DNA of 64,000 nucleotides, taken from positions 1 through 64,000 of the forward strand of contig OZ244871.1 of assembly GCA_965221105.1 (NCBI GenBank), given 5' to 3'. Every line of letters starts with the position of its first letter. The first letter of the stretch is position 1. Shown in pieces: positions 1 to 8,387 of this stretch. The stretch is from GM7GCV1 sp965221105 (GTDB lineage Bacteria > Pseudomonadota > Gammaproteobacteria > Pseudomonadales > GM7GCV1). The notes beneath the pieces were generated by a model that saw nothing but the letters and a program-made list of their open reading frames with translations, did not search any database and was not told where the DNA came from. The translations under genes and the position numbers were made by a program.

Positions 1-1082
1 TCGTCGTTGATTCGCGCCTGCCTCAGCAAGTGGACGAGGGAATCACCCCCGATGGTCCCCGAGGGCTGGATGCCATTGAGAATTTCTCCGACCGCTGCAA
101 GATAGCCAACGCGCGGGCTGTCCGCCTCCAGCAGATCCTCGTTGGCACGCAGGTACCTCAGGGCGTTGGTGTGCTGGTAGAAGCCCCCCTCTTCGGTGGC
201 GCCGGCGACGGCCTGCAGCTCAGCCATGACCTGGTCCCGGGTCACCAGAGCATCAACCAGATTGGTCTGCAGAGCAAGTTCGCCGAGGGACAATCCATTC
301 TGCAACAGCTCGTCAGCCTGCTGCGTGTATTCATGGAGCTGCTGATCGTCGATATTCCTGCGTGTCAACAGGCTGGCCTGGTATTGATCCCAAATATCGT
401 CGATGAGTCGCTGGCTTTGCTTCCGAGTTTCCTCGCTCATTTCAGTGGCAATCAGTGGTTCTATGGCGTTCTTGTGCGGTCCGGTTCGAAAGACATGCAC
501 ATCGACTTTCAAACTTTCCAGGGCATCGGCCATATAGGTTCTGTAGCTGGAATACCCGGTGAGCTCCACAATTCCCATGGGGTGCATCAGGATACGGTCC
601 GCATGGGATGCCAGCAGGTATTGCTCTCTGGTGTAGCTGTCGGAGATGGCAATCACCTGCTTGCCGGTACTCCGGAACTGATCAATCGCTGTCCCGACCT
701 CCTCAATCTTTGATATTCCGGTTCCCTGAAACTTGTCAAGCACCAGCGTCATTGAATTGATGCGGTCATCCCGGGCCGCCATTCCAATCGCCTGAACCAG
801 GTCAAACACCAGCGTCTCTCGCGGTAGGTCTGGGTCGAGAAAAAACTCAAGGGAGTCGGTGTAGGTTTTCTGATCGACCAGCGGTCCTTCCAGGGCGACC
901 CTGAGGGCACCGGATTCGGGTATTGCAGACTCCTGTCTTTGCGCCAGGATAGAACCGATGGAGATTAACAGGGCTATCAGAATGATCGCAGTTACAAGAT
1001 TGAGCAACAGTGCCCTGACAGCGTTCAGAAAGCGCGAAATTGCGCAGAAGAAACTTCCAATTACTTTTGTATTATCAGACAT
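1..1082 (-). CDS. sppA: Signal peptide peptidase SppA, 67K type (3' part outside window)
   Basis: Inner-membrane serine protease that digests leftover signal peptides. I translated it directly from the minus strand, because the gene has no stop inside the window. It starts at ATG 1082 and 360 codons are present. An N-terminal hydrophobic segment (about residues 24-46) anchors it. The catalytic lysine is seen in the motif FRTGPHKNAIEP, at Lys204, close to Lys209 of E. coli SppA. The nucleophilic serine belongs to the C-terminal repeat and lies beyond the left edge, so activity cannot be judged. The next gene upstream on the same strand is a DUF2069 protein. Confidence 0.93.
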   Translation of the reverse strand, partial: MSDNTKVIGSFFCAISRFLNAVRALLLNLVTAIILIALLISIGSILAQRQESAIPESGALRVALEGPLVDQKTYTDSLEFFLDPDLPRETLVFDLVQAIGMAARDDRINSMTLVLDKFQGTGISKIEEVGTAIDQFRSTGKQVIAISDSYTREQYLLASHADRILMHPMGIVELTGYSSYRTYMADALESLKVDVHVFRTGPHKNAIEPLIATEMSEETRKQSQRLIDDIWDQYQASLLTRRNIDDQQLHEYTQQADELLQNGLSLGELALQTNLVDALVTRDQVMAELQAVAGATEEGGFYQHTNALRYLRANEDLLEADSPRVGYLAAVGEILNGIQPSGTIGGDSLVHLLRQARIND

Positions 1083-1128
1083 TTATTGATCAATATTAAT
1101 CTTGTGTATAAATATGTGCTCTGGCATC

Positions 1129-1485
1129 TCATTCAAACACATCGGCGCGCTGCTGCCAGCGGCTGTAGAGCATGGATGCTACAAAAAGGGACACAATGCT
1201 CCCCATCGCCACAGCCTCGGCAAGCAGGTTGCCCGGTGTAAACAGGCTGTGCACAGCCACCATAAAATACAGTAGCAGAACAAAGCACAGCAGGCTCGCC
1301 GTGCGATATCGCCGCCTGATCAGACCGGGGATAAAGATGGCAAGAGGCAGGGTACTGATCAGGGAACGAAGCGCCACATCCACCCCGGCATTGTAATGTG
1401 ACCACAGATAATAGCTGATTAGAACCGCCAGCAGCACAAGTACCGCATGACGGGACTTCTTGGCTTTTTCATGGTCGTTCATCAA
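1129..1485 (-). CDS. DUF2069 family small integral membrane protein
   Basis: A 118-residue protein of unknown function with about three to four hydrophobic segments and a basic N-terminus. It resembles the DUF2069 family, which in many Gammaproteobacteria follows arsC and wrbA, exactly the order seen here. The first ATG (1485) overlaps the wrbA stop and a second ATG follows at once, so coupled translation is likely. No catalytic residues are evident. Family assignment rests on length, hydrophobic profile and context rather than on a search. Confidence 0.7.
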   Translation of the reverse strand: MMNDHEKAKKSRHAVLVLLAVLISYYLWSHYNAGVDVALRSLISTLPLAIFIPGLIRRRYRTASLLCFVLLLYFMVAVHSLFTPGNLLAEAVAMGSIVSLFVASMLYSRWQQRADVFE

Positions 1486-2081
1486 AGATCAACGGGCTGG
1501 AGCCGGGCAGCGAGGGCCGCCAGTCTTGCTCCCGCTGCGTGACAGAGCTGTCGTTCATGATCGGACAGGGGGAGGTCTGACTTCTCGCCGGCGTAGTGGG
1601 ATACCCCGTAGGGTGTTCCCCCTGTCGCGGTGGCGCTCAGGGCTGGCTCTGAATAGGGTAGCCCGCTGATAATCATCCCCTGGTGCAGGAGCGGAAGCAT
1701 CATTGCGAGCAGCGTGGATTCCTGGCCACCATGCATTGAGGATGTCGACGTAAACACTATGGCGGGCTTGTCGATCAGCTGGCCGTTCATCCAGATTGGA
1801 CCCGTGCCGTCCAGAAAGTACTTCATTGCAGCCGCCATGTTGCCAAAGCGCGTAGGGCTGCCAAGCGCCAGACCGTCACAGTTGATCAGGTCTTCATGGC
1901 TGCAGTACTGAGGGCCAGAATCCGGTATTTCGGGTTGGCTGGCCTCGGTATCGGGAGAGACGGCCGGTACGGTTTTCAGGCTGGGGTGGCCACCGGTCGA
2001 CTCAACACCGCCCGCGATCGCCTCGGCCATGTCCCTGGTTGCCCCGAAATGACTGTAAAACAGGATCAGGATTCGGCTCAT
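1482..2081 (-). CDS. wrbA: NAD(P)H:quinone oxidoreductase, WrbA flavodoxin-like
   Basis: FMN-dependent quinone reductase (199 residues) that performs two-electron reduction of quinones and so limits redox cycling. The N-terminus has the flavodoxin phosphate-binding loop (SHFGATRDMA, residues 10-19). The WrbA signature GSPTRFGNMAAAMKYFLD lies near residues 75-92, and SSMHGGQE near residue 115. Length matches the family (about 200). Its start overlaps the arsC stop by a few bases and its end overlaps the DUF2069 start, so the three genes form one minus-strand operon. Confidence 0.93.
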   Translation of the reverse strand: MSRILILFYSHFGATRDMAEAIAGGVESTGGHPSLKTVPAVSPDTEASQPEIPDSGPQYCSHEDLINCDGLALGSPTRFGNMAAAMKYFLDGTGPIWMNGQLIDKPAIVFTSTSSMHGGQESTLLAMMLPLLHQGMIISGLPYSEPALSATATGGTPYGVSHYAGEKSDLPLSDHERQLCHAAGARLAALAARLQPVDL

Positions 2082-2431
2082 CTGAGCAGCTCCAGTACAT
2101 TTTCAGGCGGGCGTCCCAGTACCGCACGATCACCGGAGACTACGATGGGTCGCTCAATGAGAATCGGATGACTGATCATGGCTTGCACAAGTTCTTGGTC
2201 GCTGAGGGAATCACGACCCAGCTCCAGCTCCGTGTAAACAGCCTCGCCCCTGCGTAGCAGGGCGCGGGCATCCATGTCGAGTTTTGTGAGTATGCCTTGC
2301 AGTTCCTGGACGTGGGGAGGCTGGTCCAGATAGGCAACAATCTCGGGCTCGATGCCGTTTTCCTTTAGCAGGGCCAGCGTCTGCCTGGATTTGGAGCAGC
2401 GTGGATTGTGGTAGATAATGAAATTGCTCAA
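2078..2431 (-). CDS. arsC: Arsenate reductase, glutaredoxin-coupled ArsC
   Basis: Reduces arsenate to arsenite using glutathione and glutaredoxin. The active-site motif HNPRCSKSR is near the N-terminus. I prefer the TTG start at 2431, which gives 117 residues and places the catalytic cysteine at position 12, as in E. coli ArsC. An upstream ATG at 2488 would add 19 residues with no family counterpart. ELELGRDSLSD and the ArsC-typical RPIVVSGDRAVLGRPPENV support the assignment. No arsenite pump is adjacent, so this may be one of the chromosomal housekeeping ArsC-like proteins. Confidence 0.88.
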   Translation of the reverse strand: MSNFIIYHNPRCSKSRQTLALLKENGIEPEIVAYLDQPPHVQELQGILTKLDMDARALLRRGEAVYTELELGRDSLSDQELVQAMISHPILIERPIVVSGDRAVLGRPPENVLELLR

Positions 2432-2603
2432 AGCGGTAGGCTCGTTGGAGTTGTTTGGACAAAGTGGCATTCTAGGGTTTATGGTCATCAGATTAAATTA
2501 AAAATCCGTATCATCGGTCCGCTTTTTTGGCGCGGACAGGAAATCCCGGTTCCCAGCATAGTACCGGTACCGGAATTCAGTGGACGCATCGGAACGACAC
2601 ACC

Positions 2604-3056
2604 TTGAAATACAGAACTTTTTTTCAGGCGGGGCTCTGTGCACTGGCGCTGGCCGGCTGCTCAAATGAGGCGCGATTCGGAGTGGTGCTGGGTGACCCGG
2701 CAGATATTCTCAACGAGAAACGTCTTGTACTGATTAACTACTGGGCCACCTGGTGTTTGCCCTGCATCGAGGAGATGCCTGAATTGGCTCGATTCAGGGA
2801 GCGTAATCATGACTCCGTGGAAATCTATGCGGTCAACTTCGATAATCCTGAAATTGAGGAGCTGAGGCGGCAAATTCAGGAATTCGGGGTTGGAATCCCG
2901 TCTCTTGTGAATGATCCTTCCCGGGTTCTGGGCTACTCGCGGCCGAACGTACTTCCAACGACCGTCGTTGTGTGGGAAGGGGAGGTCGTGGATGTTCTGG
3001 TCGGTCAGCAGACCTACGAGACTCTCGAGCAAATACAGGCGAAGTGGGAGAAATGA
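2604..3056 (+). CDS. TlpA-family thioredoxin-like lipoprotein
   Basis: Periplasm-facing thiol:disulfide oxidoreductase. The in-frame TTG at 2604 gives 150 residues with a clean lipoprotein signal: KYR, a hydrophobic stretch, then lipobox ALAGC with the lipidated cysteine at 19. An ATG at 2580 in the same frame would put eight extra polar residues before the signal. The redox motif WATWCLPC gives CxxC at about Cys51 and Cys54, and the thioredoxin cis-proline region LPTT is present. The start of acyP follows three bases after its stop, and the ccm genes come next. It could therefore supply reductant for haem-c ligation (a CcmG-like role), but that is inference. Confidence 0.8.
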   Translation: MKYRTFFQAGLCALALAGCSNEARFGVVLGDPADILNEKRLVLINYWATWCLPCIEEMPELARFRERNHDSVEIYAVNFDNPEIEELRRQIQEFGVGIPSLVNDPSRVLGYSRPNVLPTTVVVWEGEVVDVLVGQQTYETLEQIQAKWEK

Positions 3057-3059
3057 GCC

Positions 3060-3317
3060 ATGCAATCTTCGGTGAAGGGCATCGTGCAGGGCGTGGGCTT
3101 CCGTCAGTTCCTGAAAGAGCGGGCGGACGAGTACGGCCTCACCGGCTGGGCCAGAAATATTGATGACGGCTCGGTCAAGGTCGCAAGTCGCGGACCCAAT
3201 GCAGGGGTCTGCGAGGTTCGGCACTCAGCTTCTCTGGGTCCGCCCGCAGCCAGGGTGAAGTCGCGCAGCTGGGATCTCTGGACCGATGGGGACTGCAGCA
3301 AATTCTTCATTCTCTGA
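3060..3317 (+). CDS. acyP: Acylphosphatase
   Basis: Small enzyme (85 residues) that hydrolyses acyl phosphates. The signature GIVQGVGFRQF carries the phosphate-binding Arg15, and GWARN carries Asn33. Their spacing of 18 residues matches the catalytic Arg/Asn pair of known acylphosphatases. The downstream GPPAARV segment and an aromatic C-terminus (KFFIL) also fit. The middle of the protein is somewhat divergent. Its ATG lies three bases beyond the stop of the TlpA-like gene, so the two are co-transcribed and probably translationally coupled. Confidence 0.85.
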   Translation: MQSSVKGIVQGVGFRQFLKERADEYGLTGWARNIDDGSVKVASRGPNAGVCEVRHSASLGPPAARVKSRSWDLWTDGDCSKFFIL

Positions 3318-3392
3318 TTGTCGGAATCTTTTGCCGGGCGAGCTGTCCCGGGTTGAGGTTATAATGGCGGATTGCCGTAACCTGCCGATCTA

Positions 3393-4025
3393 ATGCCGGA
3401 ACCCCTCCTGTCCATATCCAGGCTCTGTGTTGAACGCGGTGAGCGTCTTTTGTTTGACCAGTATTCCTTTTCGATCAATCCCGGGGAGGCAGTGCAGGTA
3501 GCCGGTCCAAACGGCTCCGGCAAAACCAGCCTGATGCGGGTGCTGGCAGGATTGCTTTCCCCGCAAAAAGCAGAGATCCACTGGCGGGGAAATCCGGTAA
3601 GCCGGGCCCAGGTGTACAGCGATGAGCTGCTCTACCTGGGGCACAAGGCTGCCGTTCGGGATCAGCTGTCACCGCTGGAAAATCTCCGCTGGTATGCGCA
3701 GCTCCATTGCCAGCAGTTTGTTGACATGTGCGAGGAGCAATATCGGGAAGCGCTGGATCAAGTCGGCCTGAAGAACCACGAATCGGAGCTTTGCGCCCGG
3801 TTATCTGCGGGTCAAAAGCGGCGTGTCAATATTGCCAGGCTTGCTATTGCGAAAGTCCCGCTCTGGATTCTGGACGAGCCCTATGCGGCTCTCGATGTGA
3901 AGGGTATTGCCCGAGTTACCCGGTGGATGGAGGCCTTTGTGACAGGGGGGGGTACCCTGATATACAGCACCCACCAGCTGGCCGCGTTCAGGAACCTCAG
4001 GCCGAGGGTGCTGGCGCTGGCCTAG
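3393..4025 (+). CDS. ccmA: Cytochrome c biogenesis ABC transporter ATP-binding protein CcmA
   Basis: ATPase subunit of the CcmABCD complex, which releases haem-loaded CcmE for cytochrome c maturation (System I). The ABC motifs are complete: Walker A GPNGSGKT (residues 38-45), signature LSAGQKRR, Walker B LWILDEPYAALD and the switch histidine in YSTHQ. Length (210) is typical of CcmA. It is the first gene of ccmABCDE, with ccmB beginning 11 bases after its stop. A TATAAT-like hexamer at 3360-3365 lies shortly upstream but has no convincing -35 box. Confidence 0.94.
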   Translation: MPEPLLSISRLCVERGERLLFDQYSFSINPGEAVQVAGPNGSGKTSLMRVLAGLLSPQKAEIHWRGNPVSRAQVYSDELLYLGHKAAVRDQLSPLENLRWYAQLHCQQFVDMCEEQYREALDQVGLKNHESELCARLSAGQKRRVNIARLAIAKVPLWILDEPYAALDVKGIARVTRWMEAFVTGGGTLIYSTHQLAAFRNLRPRVLALA

Positions 4026-4036
4026 AATATCTGCCC

Positions 4037-4729
4037 ATGCAACGACAGGCCTCGCAGAAATCTCCATTGACAGCGCTCATTGCTGTCGAACTCAGGTTGC
4101 TGTTTCGGCGACGCCAGGAGCTCGTCAATCCACTGATCTTTTTTCTTCTGGTGTGCACACTCTTTCCATTGGCGGTGTCACCCGAGTCCGATGAACTTGA
4201 AAAAATTGCGCCTGGTGTGCTCTGGGTGGCAGCGACGCTGGCATCCCTGTTGTCGCTGGACATTCTGTTTCGCCATGATTTTGATGATGGCTCCCTTGAA
4301 CAGCAGGGTTTTAGCCAGCATCCGGAGTACCTGCTGGTGTTGATCAAGGTGCTCTGTTACTGGTTGATGTCAGGATTCCCCCTGATCCTGATGTCGCCAT
4401 TCCTGGCGACCATGCTGTTTCTGCCTCGGGAGGCTGTTCCCACGCTGGTTATCAGTCTGATACTGGGCACGCCAATTCTCGCGTTGCTGGGTTCCATAGG
4501 GGCTGCCCTGACCCTCTCACTGAAAAAAGGTGGCGTGATTCTGGCGTTGCTGGTCTTGCCGCTCTTTATGCCAGTGCTTATTTTTGGCAGCAGTGCTGTG
4601 GTTGCCGCTGGTGCCGGGTTGCCCGCTGAAGGTCAGCTGGCGCTGCTGGGTGGATTTCTGGTGCTCTGTATTACCCTGGCGCCCTTTGCAACAAGCACGG
4701 CCCTGCATATCAGTGTAACCAGCGATTGA
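4037..4729 (+). CDS. ccmB: Haem exporter membrane protein CcmB
   Basis: Membrane subunit of CcmABCD (230 residues). The start chosen is the ATG at 4037, just after ccmA. The open frame extends much further upstream inside ccmA, but that part is the shadow of another frame. The protein has about six hydrophobic segments. CcmB features seen are the N-terminal ELRLLFRRRQELVNPL with following LVCTLFPLAV, the LASLLSLDILFRHDFDDGSLEQ loop, and an LPLFMPVLIFG segment near residue 175. Operon position between ccmA and ccmC agrees. Confidence 0.93.
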   Translation: MQRQASQKSPLTALIAVELRLLFRRRQELVNPLIFFLLVCTLFPLAVSPESDELEKIAPGVLWVAATLASLLSLDILFRHDFDDGSLEQQGFSQHPEYLLVLIKVLCYWLMSGFPLILMSPFLATMLFLPREAVPTLVISLILGTPILALLGSIGAALTLSLKKGGVILALLVLPLFMPVLIFGSSAVVAAGAGLPAEGQLALLGGFLVLCITLAPFATSTALHISVTSD

Positions 4730-4768
4730 GCAGGGTGGCATTGGCATTGAAAGTGTTCTGGATAGACT

Positions 4769-5536
4769 ATGAAAATTAGCTGGACCTGGTTTCACTCCTG
4801 GACTTCGCCGCGCTGGTTTTACCGCATGGGACAGGCCTGTCTGCCCTGGTTGTCGGCAGCCGCCCTGCTGCTGATCCCCGTTGCGATGGTTTGGGGGCTG
4901 GCTTTCGCGCCCGCGGACTACCAGCAGGGCAACAGCTTCCGGATTTTTTACATTCACCTTCCCTCGGCGATGCTTGCACAAAGCGTGTTTGCCTGTATGG
5001 CAGCGGCGGGGTTTGTGTCCCTGATCTGGCGCATCAAGCTGGCAGAGGTATTTATTCGGGTGGCTGCGCCCTTTGGTGCATCCATGACCCTGCTGGCGCT
5101 GCTGACCGGCGCTATCTGGGGCAAACCCACCTGGGGAACCTGGTGGGAATGGGATGCCCGGCTGACATCGACGCTGATCCAGCTGTTTCTGTATCTGGGA
5201 GTACTCACTGTGTTTGCGGCCATGGAAACGATACAGACCGCCGGGAGAGCGGCTGCATTGATTTCCGTAGTCGGGGCGGTGAATCTGCCGATCATCAAGT
5301 TCTCTGTTGAATGGTGGAATACCCTGCACCAGCCGGCGACCTTTACCCTGACCGAACCCCCGGCCATGCCCGCTGAAATGTGGTTGCCCGCGCTGCTTGC
5401 GGTGCTGGGTTTCTACTTCATGTTCGGGGCGGTCACTATCTACCAGATGCAGTCGCAGATCCTCTATCGCGAACGGCGAAGCAAATGGGTGCGGGAACTT
5501 GTCAGGAATCTTTCCCGGACGGATGGAGAGACCTGA
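4769..5536 (+). CDS. ccmC: Haem exporter protein CcmC
   Basis: Inner-membrane protein (255 residues) that presents haem to CcmE. It belongs to the haem-handling protein superfamily and contains the tryptophan-rich periplasmic WWD loop, here WGTWWEWDARLTS. Haem-liganding histidines lie on either side, in YIHLPSA and in NTLHQPA. About six membrane segments are visible. The gene follows ccmB by 39 bases and precedes ccmD. The E in WWEWDAR, where V is common, is a minor variation. Confidence 0.94.
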   Translation: MKISWTWFHSWTSPRWFYRMGQACLPWLSAAALLLIPVAMVWGLAFAPADYQQGNSFRIFYIHLPSAMLAQSVFACMAAAGFVSLIWRIKLAEVFIRVAAPFGASMTLLALLTGAIWGKPTWGTWWEWDARLTSTLIQLFLYLGVLTVFAAMETIQTAGRAAALISVVGAVNLPIIKFSVEWWNTLHQPATFTLTEPPAMPAEMWLPALLAVLGFYFMFGAVTIYQMQSQILYRERRSKWVRELVRNLSRTDGET

Positions 5537-5607
5537 TGACGTGCAAAGGCGCGGATAGAGCCACCGGAATCCTTTCCCGGAAAACTGGTACCAGGAGAAT
5601 TGAATAG

Positions 5608-5814
5608 ATGTATTTTGACTCTTTTCAGGCGTTTTTCCACATGGGTGGACAGGGGTTCTATGTGTGGCTGTCCTACGCCATCTTTGTCGCGGTGATAGGC
5701 TGGAACCTCATGCGGCTGTCAATCGACCGGCGCTTCACTGTGCGGCGGATCCGTCAGGCGTTGGACATGGAACAGAGCCGCACTGAACCCGGCGACGGGG
5801 AACTGGATTCGTGA
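5608..5814 (+). CDS. ccmD: Haem exporter protein CcmD
   Basis: Small single-span membrane protein (68 residues) that keeps CcmE bound to CcmABC. It has an aromatic N-terminus (MYFDSFQAFFHMGGQGFYVW), one hydrophobic helix (about residues 18-36) and a basic, polar C-terminal tail, the usual CcmD layout. A GGAGAA Shine-Dalgarno-like stretch precedes the ATG. Its stop overlaps the GTG start of ccmE (GTGA), which indicates translational coupling. Confidence 0.9.
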   Translation: MYFDSFQAFFHMGGQGFYVWLSYAIFVAVIGWNLMRLSIDRRFTVRRIRQALDMEQSRTEPGDGELDS

Positions 5815-6254
5815 GACCGGTCAGAAAAAGACGCCTGCAGCTTGTCGTCCTGCTCATCGCCGGAGTGGGGATCGCAAGTGCCCTGGTGCTCTACGCGCTG
5901 AGGCAAAACATCAACCTGTTTTTCACGCCGACGCAGATCGTGGCCGGGGAGGTTCCAGCAGGCCGCACCATCCGTGCTGGCGGGCTGGTCGTGGAGGGTT
6001 CAGTCGAGAGAAAGGGTACTGGATTGGATGTGGCCTTCGTGCTGACCGACACGGCTGAAGAAGTTGCGGTGACCTACACCGGAATTCTCCCGGACCTTTT
6101 CAGGGAGGGTCAGGGAATCATAGCTATAGGCGAACTCGATGGCTTGGGTATTATTCGTGCCAAGCAGGTGCTGGCCAAGCACGATGAGACCTATATGCCT
6201 CCAGAGGTTCAGAAGGCCATTGAGGCCGCCGGGCATCCCGCCAACTATGAGTAG
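5811..6254 (+). CDS. ccmE: Cytochrome c-type biogenesis haem chaperone CcmE
   Basis: Periplasmic haem chaperone (147 residues) that binds haem covalently before passing it to the ligase. The N-terminal anchor (about residues 10-30) is followed by an OB-fold domain. The haem-binding motif LAKHDETYMPP has the covalent histidine at 124 (His130 in E. coli), with the conserved tyrosine four residues on. The GTG start overlaps the ccmD stop. In most System I clusters ccmF, ccmG and ccmH follow. Here tadA follows instead, so the ligation half of the pathway is not encoded at this locus. Confidence 0.95.
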   Translation: MRPVRKRRLQLVVLLIAGVGIASALVLYALRQNINLFFTPTQIVAGEVPAGRTIRAGGLVVEGSVERKGTGLDVAFVLTDTAEEVAVTYTGILPDLFREGQGIIAIGELDGLGIIRAKQVLAKHDETYMPPEVQKAIEAAGHPANYE

Positions 6255-6274
6255 CAGCCCTGGAGGTGGGTACT

Positions 6275-6742
6275 GTGTCGAATGAGGACCACCAATGGAT
6301 GGAGGTCTGTCTTGAGCTGGCTGAACAGGCAGCTCTCCAGGGAGAGGTTCCGGTAGGAGCCGTAGTCATTTCGGCTGGGCGGATTATCGGCAGGGGATAC
6401 AATCAGCCAGTTGGAAGTGGAGATCCAACTGCTCACGCTGAAATCATGGCCCTGCGTGATGCCTGTGCCAGGGTGGGGAATTACCGGTTGCCGGAAGCGA
6501 GCCTCTACGTAAGCGTTGAGCCCTGCACCATGTGCGCGGGAGCGCTGGTTCACGCCAGGGTCAAACGCCTGGTTTTTGGAGCCACCGAGCCCAGGGCCGG
6601 CGCCATAGTCTCCCGCGCAAGGGTGCTGGATTCCGACTATCTAAACCACTCTGTGGAATACACAGGAGGCTGTATGGAGACAGAGTGTGGCAGATTGATG
6701 CAGGATTTTTTTCAGTCCCGGCGAGGGTGCTCAGAGAGGTGA
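6275..6742 (+). CDS. tadA: tRNA-specific adenosine deaminase TadA
   Basis: Converts A34 to inosine in the anticodon of tRNA-Arg(ACG). The zinc/catalytic motifs are HAE (His54, Glu56) and PCTMC (Cys84, Cys87), spaced as in E. coli TadA. The GTG at 6275 is preferred because TGGAGG at 6261-6266 lies at proper Shine-Dalgarno distance. Another GTG at 6266 would overlap that site. This start gives 155 residues. The 3' end overlaps the 3' end of the convergent mltF by 12 bases, leaving no room for a terminator. Confidence 0.93.
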   Translation: MSNEDHQWMEVCLELAEQAALQGEVPVGAVVISAGRIIGRGYNQPVGSGDPTAHAEIMALRDACARVGNYRLPEASLYVSVEPCTMCAGALVHARVKRLVFGATEPRAGAIVSRARVLDSDYLNHSVEYTGGCMETECGRLMQDFFQSRRGCSER

Positions 6743-8236
6743 TAGCGATGCGTCCAGAATGGTCTGGCCGGGAGTTGCTGGTTGTTCGTATCTCGGCTCC
6801 AGGAACATATTTCCCAGATCCAGCTCACGCTGCCAGGTATACCAGTCCAGAATGCTCTTGAGACGGTATATGTTGTTGACATAGTGCACGGGCTCATTGC
6901 CTCGGGCAAAGCCGTGTTTGACAGTGGAGTAGTATTTCTTGTGCCCGAGGAGGGGGAGGTACTTGGCAACATCTTCCCATGTATCTGCATCAGCACCTGC
7001 CCTCTGAGTCAGAATGCGTGCGTCGTTGAGGTGCCCAAATCCGACGTTGTACGCCGCAAGTGCAAATTTCCTCCGATGTGGCTCGGCAATGCGTTCGGGT
7101 ATGCGCTGGTACAGCGACTGCATATAGCGTACCCCCCCTTCGAGACTCTGTTCTGCGTCCAGACGATTGTCAACACCGAGCTGTCTGGCGGTGGGCAGTG
7201 TGAGCATCATCAGTCCTCTGACTCCGGTTGGTGAGCGGGCATCGGGTTCCCAGTGTGATTCCTGATAGGCCTGTGCTGCGAGCAGCAACCAGTCATAGTC
7301 ATATTTTTGTGCGACTTCGCGGAACAGTGCTTCAAATTTTGGGAGGCGGTTCTCCAAGCGTTTTTTAAAAACCAATGAACCTGCGACAGTCATCAATCCT
7401 TCGTCGGTGAAATATGCCTGTTTCAGTTTCTCCAGCTCCCCTCTGGTACGATATTCAGTGAGAAAGCTGTTCACTGCTTCCAGCAGTGAGTCATCCCGAT
7501 CTTTGGGAAGAGCGAATCCGACCGGCTGTCGCGCGGAAAGTTCAAGCCCTACCTCGATGTTGGGAAACATGTATCGCTCAAGTTCAAAAATGCTGGAATC
7601 GACAACTGCATAGTCGATTTCTTCAGACTGAACCTTTCCCAGAAGATCAAACATGATGGCATCAGCAGATTCTCGCCAGTGCAATTCGGGGTAGTTCTCT
7701 CGCAGTCCCACGAGAAGTTCTGCGTGTGAACTGCCGGCGATGATCTCCAGGCTATAGGGTTCCACAAGATCGTCGAGGCTGTTTTTGCGGGTTTTGCTGC
7801 TGTTCTGAATCAGCAACGTGGATACTTCAAGATAGGGGTCGCTGAATTCGTATACCCGTGTTCTCGAAGGTGTCACAGTCAATGTTGCAGCTGCAAGGTC
7901 AATCGTGTTGCTGTACACAGAGGCCAGCTGTTCATTAAGATCCTCGAAGAGTACAACATTGAGTTCAACACCAAGATACTCTGCCAATGCAGTGAGCAGG
8001 TTATAGTCAAAACCGTTTGCTATGCCATCGCGCTCGAAGTAGTTGAGGGAACCAAGCCGGCCTGCCACATTGAGAATACCCCGGTTTAGCACCTGCTCCA
8101 GCTGGTTCTGGGTGGCTGAGAACGGGCTTACAAGCAGCAGCACTGCAATCAGAGCCACCTGAACTCTGCGGTCGCTCATCCAGATCCAGGGAAACCAGGT
8201 CTTCATATTTGGAACGGATTTCGATGGTGTGTCCAT
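6731..8236 (-). CDS. mltF: Membrane-bound lytic murein transglycosylase F
   Basis: Two-domain envelope enzyme that cleaves peptidoglycan to 1,6-anhydro muropeptides. An N-terminal hydrophobic anchor (VALIAVLLLVSPF) is followed by a solute-binding-protein-like regulatory domain, from LNRGILNVAGRLGSLNYFERDG to about the middle. The C-terminal SLT domain has the catalytic glutamate in AYQESHW, with SPTGVRGLMMLT and ALAAYNVGFGH. The order matches E. coli MltF. The start is uncertain: ATGs at 8299, 8236 and 8206 are all in frame. I chose 8236 (501 residues). Confidence 0.92.
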   Translation of the reverse strand: MDTPSKSVPNMKTWFPWIWMSDRRVQVALIAVLLLVSPFSATQNQLEQVLNRGILNVAGRLGSLNYFERDGIANGFDYNLLTALAEYLGVELNVVLFEDLNEQLASVYSNTIDLAAATLTVTPSRTRVYEFSDPYLEVSTLLIQNSSKTRKNSLDDLVEPYSLEIIAGSSHAELLVGLRENYPELHWRESADAIMFDLLGKVQSEEIDYAVVDSSIFELERYMFPNIEVGLELSARQPVGFALPKDRDDSLLEAVNSFLTEYRTRGELEKLKQAYFTDEGLMTVAGSLVFKKRLENRLPKFEALFREVAQKYDYDWLLLAAQAYQESHWEPDARSPTGVRGLMMLTLPTARQLGVDNRLDAEQSLEGGVRYMQSLYQRIPERIAEPHRRKFALAAYNVGFGHLNDARILTQRAGADADTWEDVAKYLPLLGHKKYYSTVKHGFARGNEPVHYVNNIYRLKSILDWYTWQRELDLGNMFLEPRYEQPATPGQTILDASLSPL

Positions 8237-8293
8237 GGGTGCACTATAGCCGATTAATCGGATTGATGAATTGGCCTGTCGGCGGCAAAAATC

Positions 8294-8313
8294 GTCCAAT
8301 GTCCAGATTGGAC
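8294..8313. promoter_or_regulatory. Palindrome in the mltF-purL divergent promoter region
   Basis: A 7-bp inverted repeat, GTCCAAT and ATTGGAC with a 6-base spacer, lies between the divergent mltF and purL genes, about 75 bases before the purL ATG. The site is the right size for a dimeric repressor, but it does not resemble the E. coli PurR operator (ACGCAAACGTTTGCGT type). A TAGAAT hexamer at 8337-8342 could be the purL -10 box. No regulator is identified. Confidence 0.3.
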
Positions 8314-8387
8314 ACTACTGCCAGGGGGTTTTCCAGTAGAATGCCCCCTGTTATTTCTGTCCAACCCGCTCTGGTTTGAGGCCATTG

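Noticed and set aside
30..713. Long plus-strand open frame at the left edge
   Set aside because: It is antisense to sppA, whose catalytic-lysine motif and hydrophobic anchor are read on the minus strand.
3360..3365. TATAAT hexamer before ccmA as a promoter
   Set aside because: The nearest TTGCCG is 23 bases away, too far for a sigma-70 pair, so I mention it only in the ccmA entry.
3728..4036. Upstream extension of the ccmB frame into ccmA
   Set aside because: The first 103 codons overlap ccmA in another frame and have no CcmB similarity. The ATG at 4037 is the proper start.
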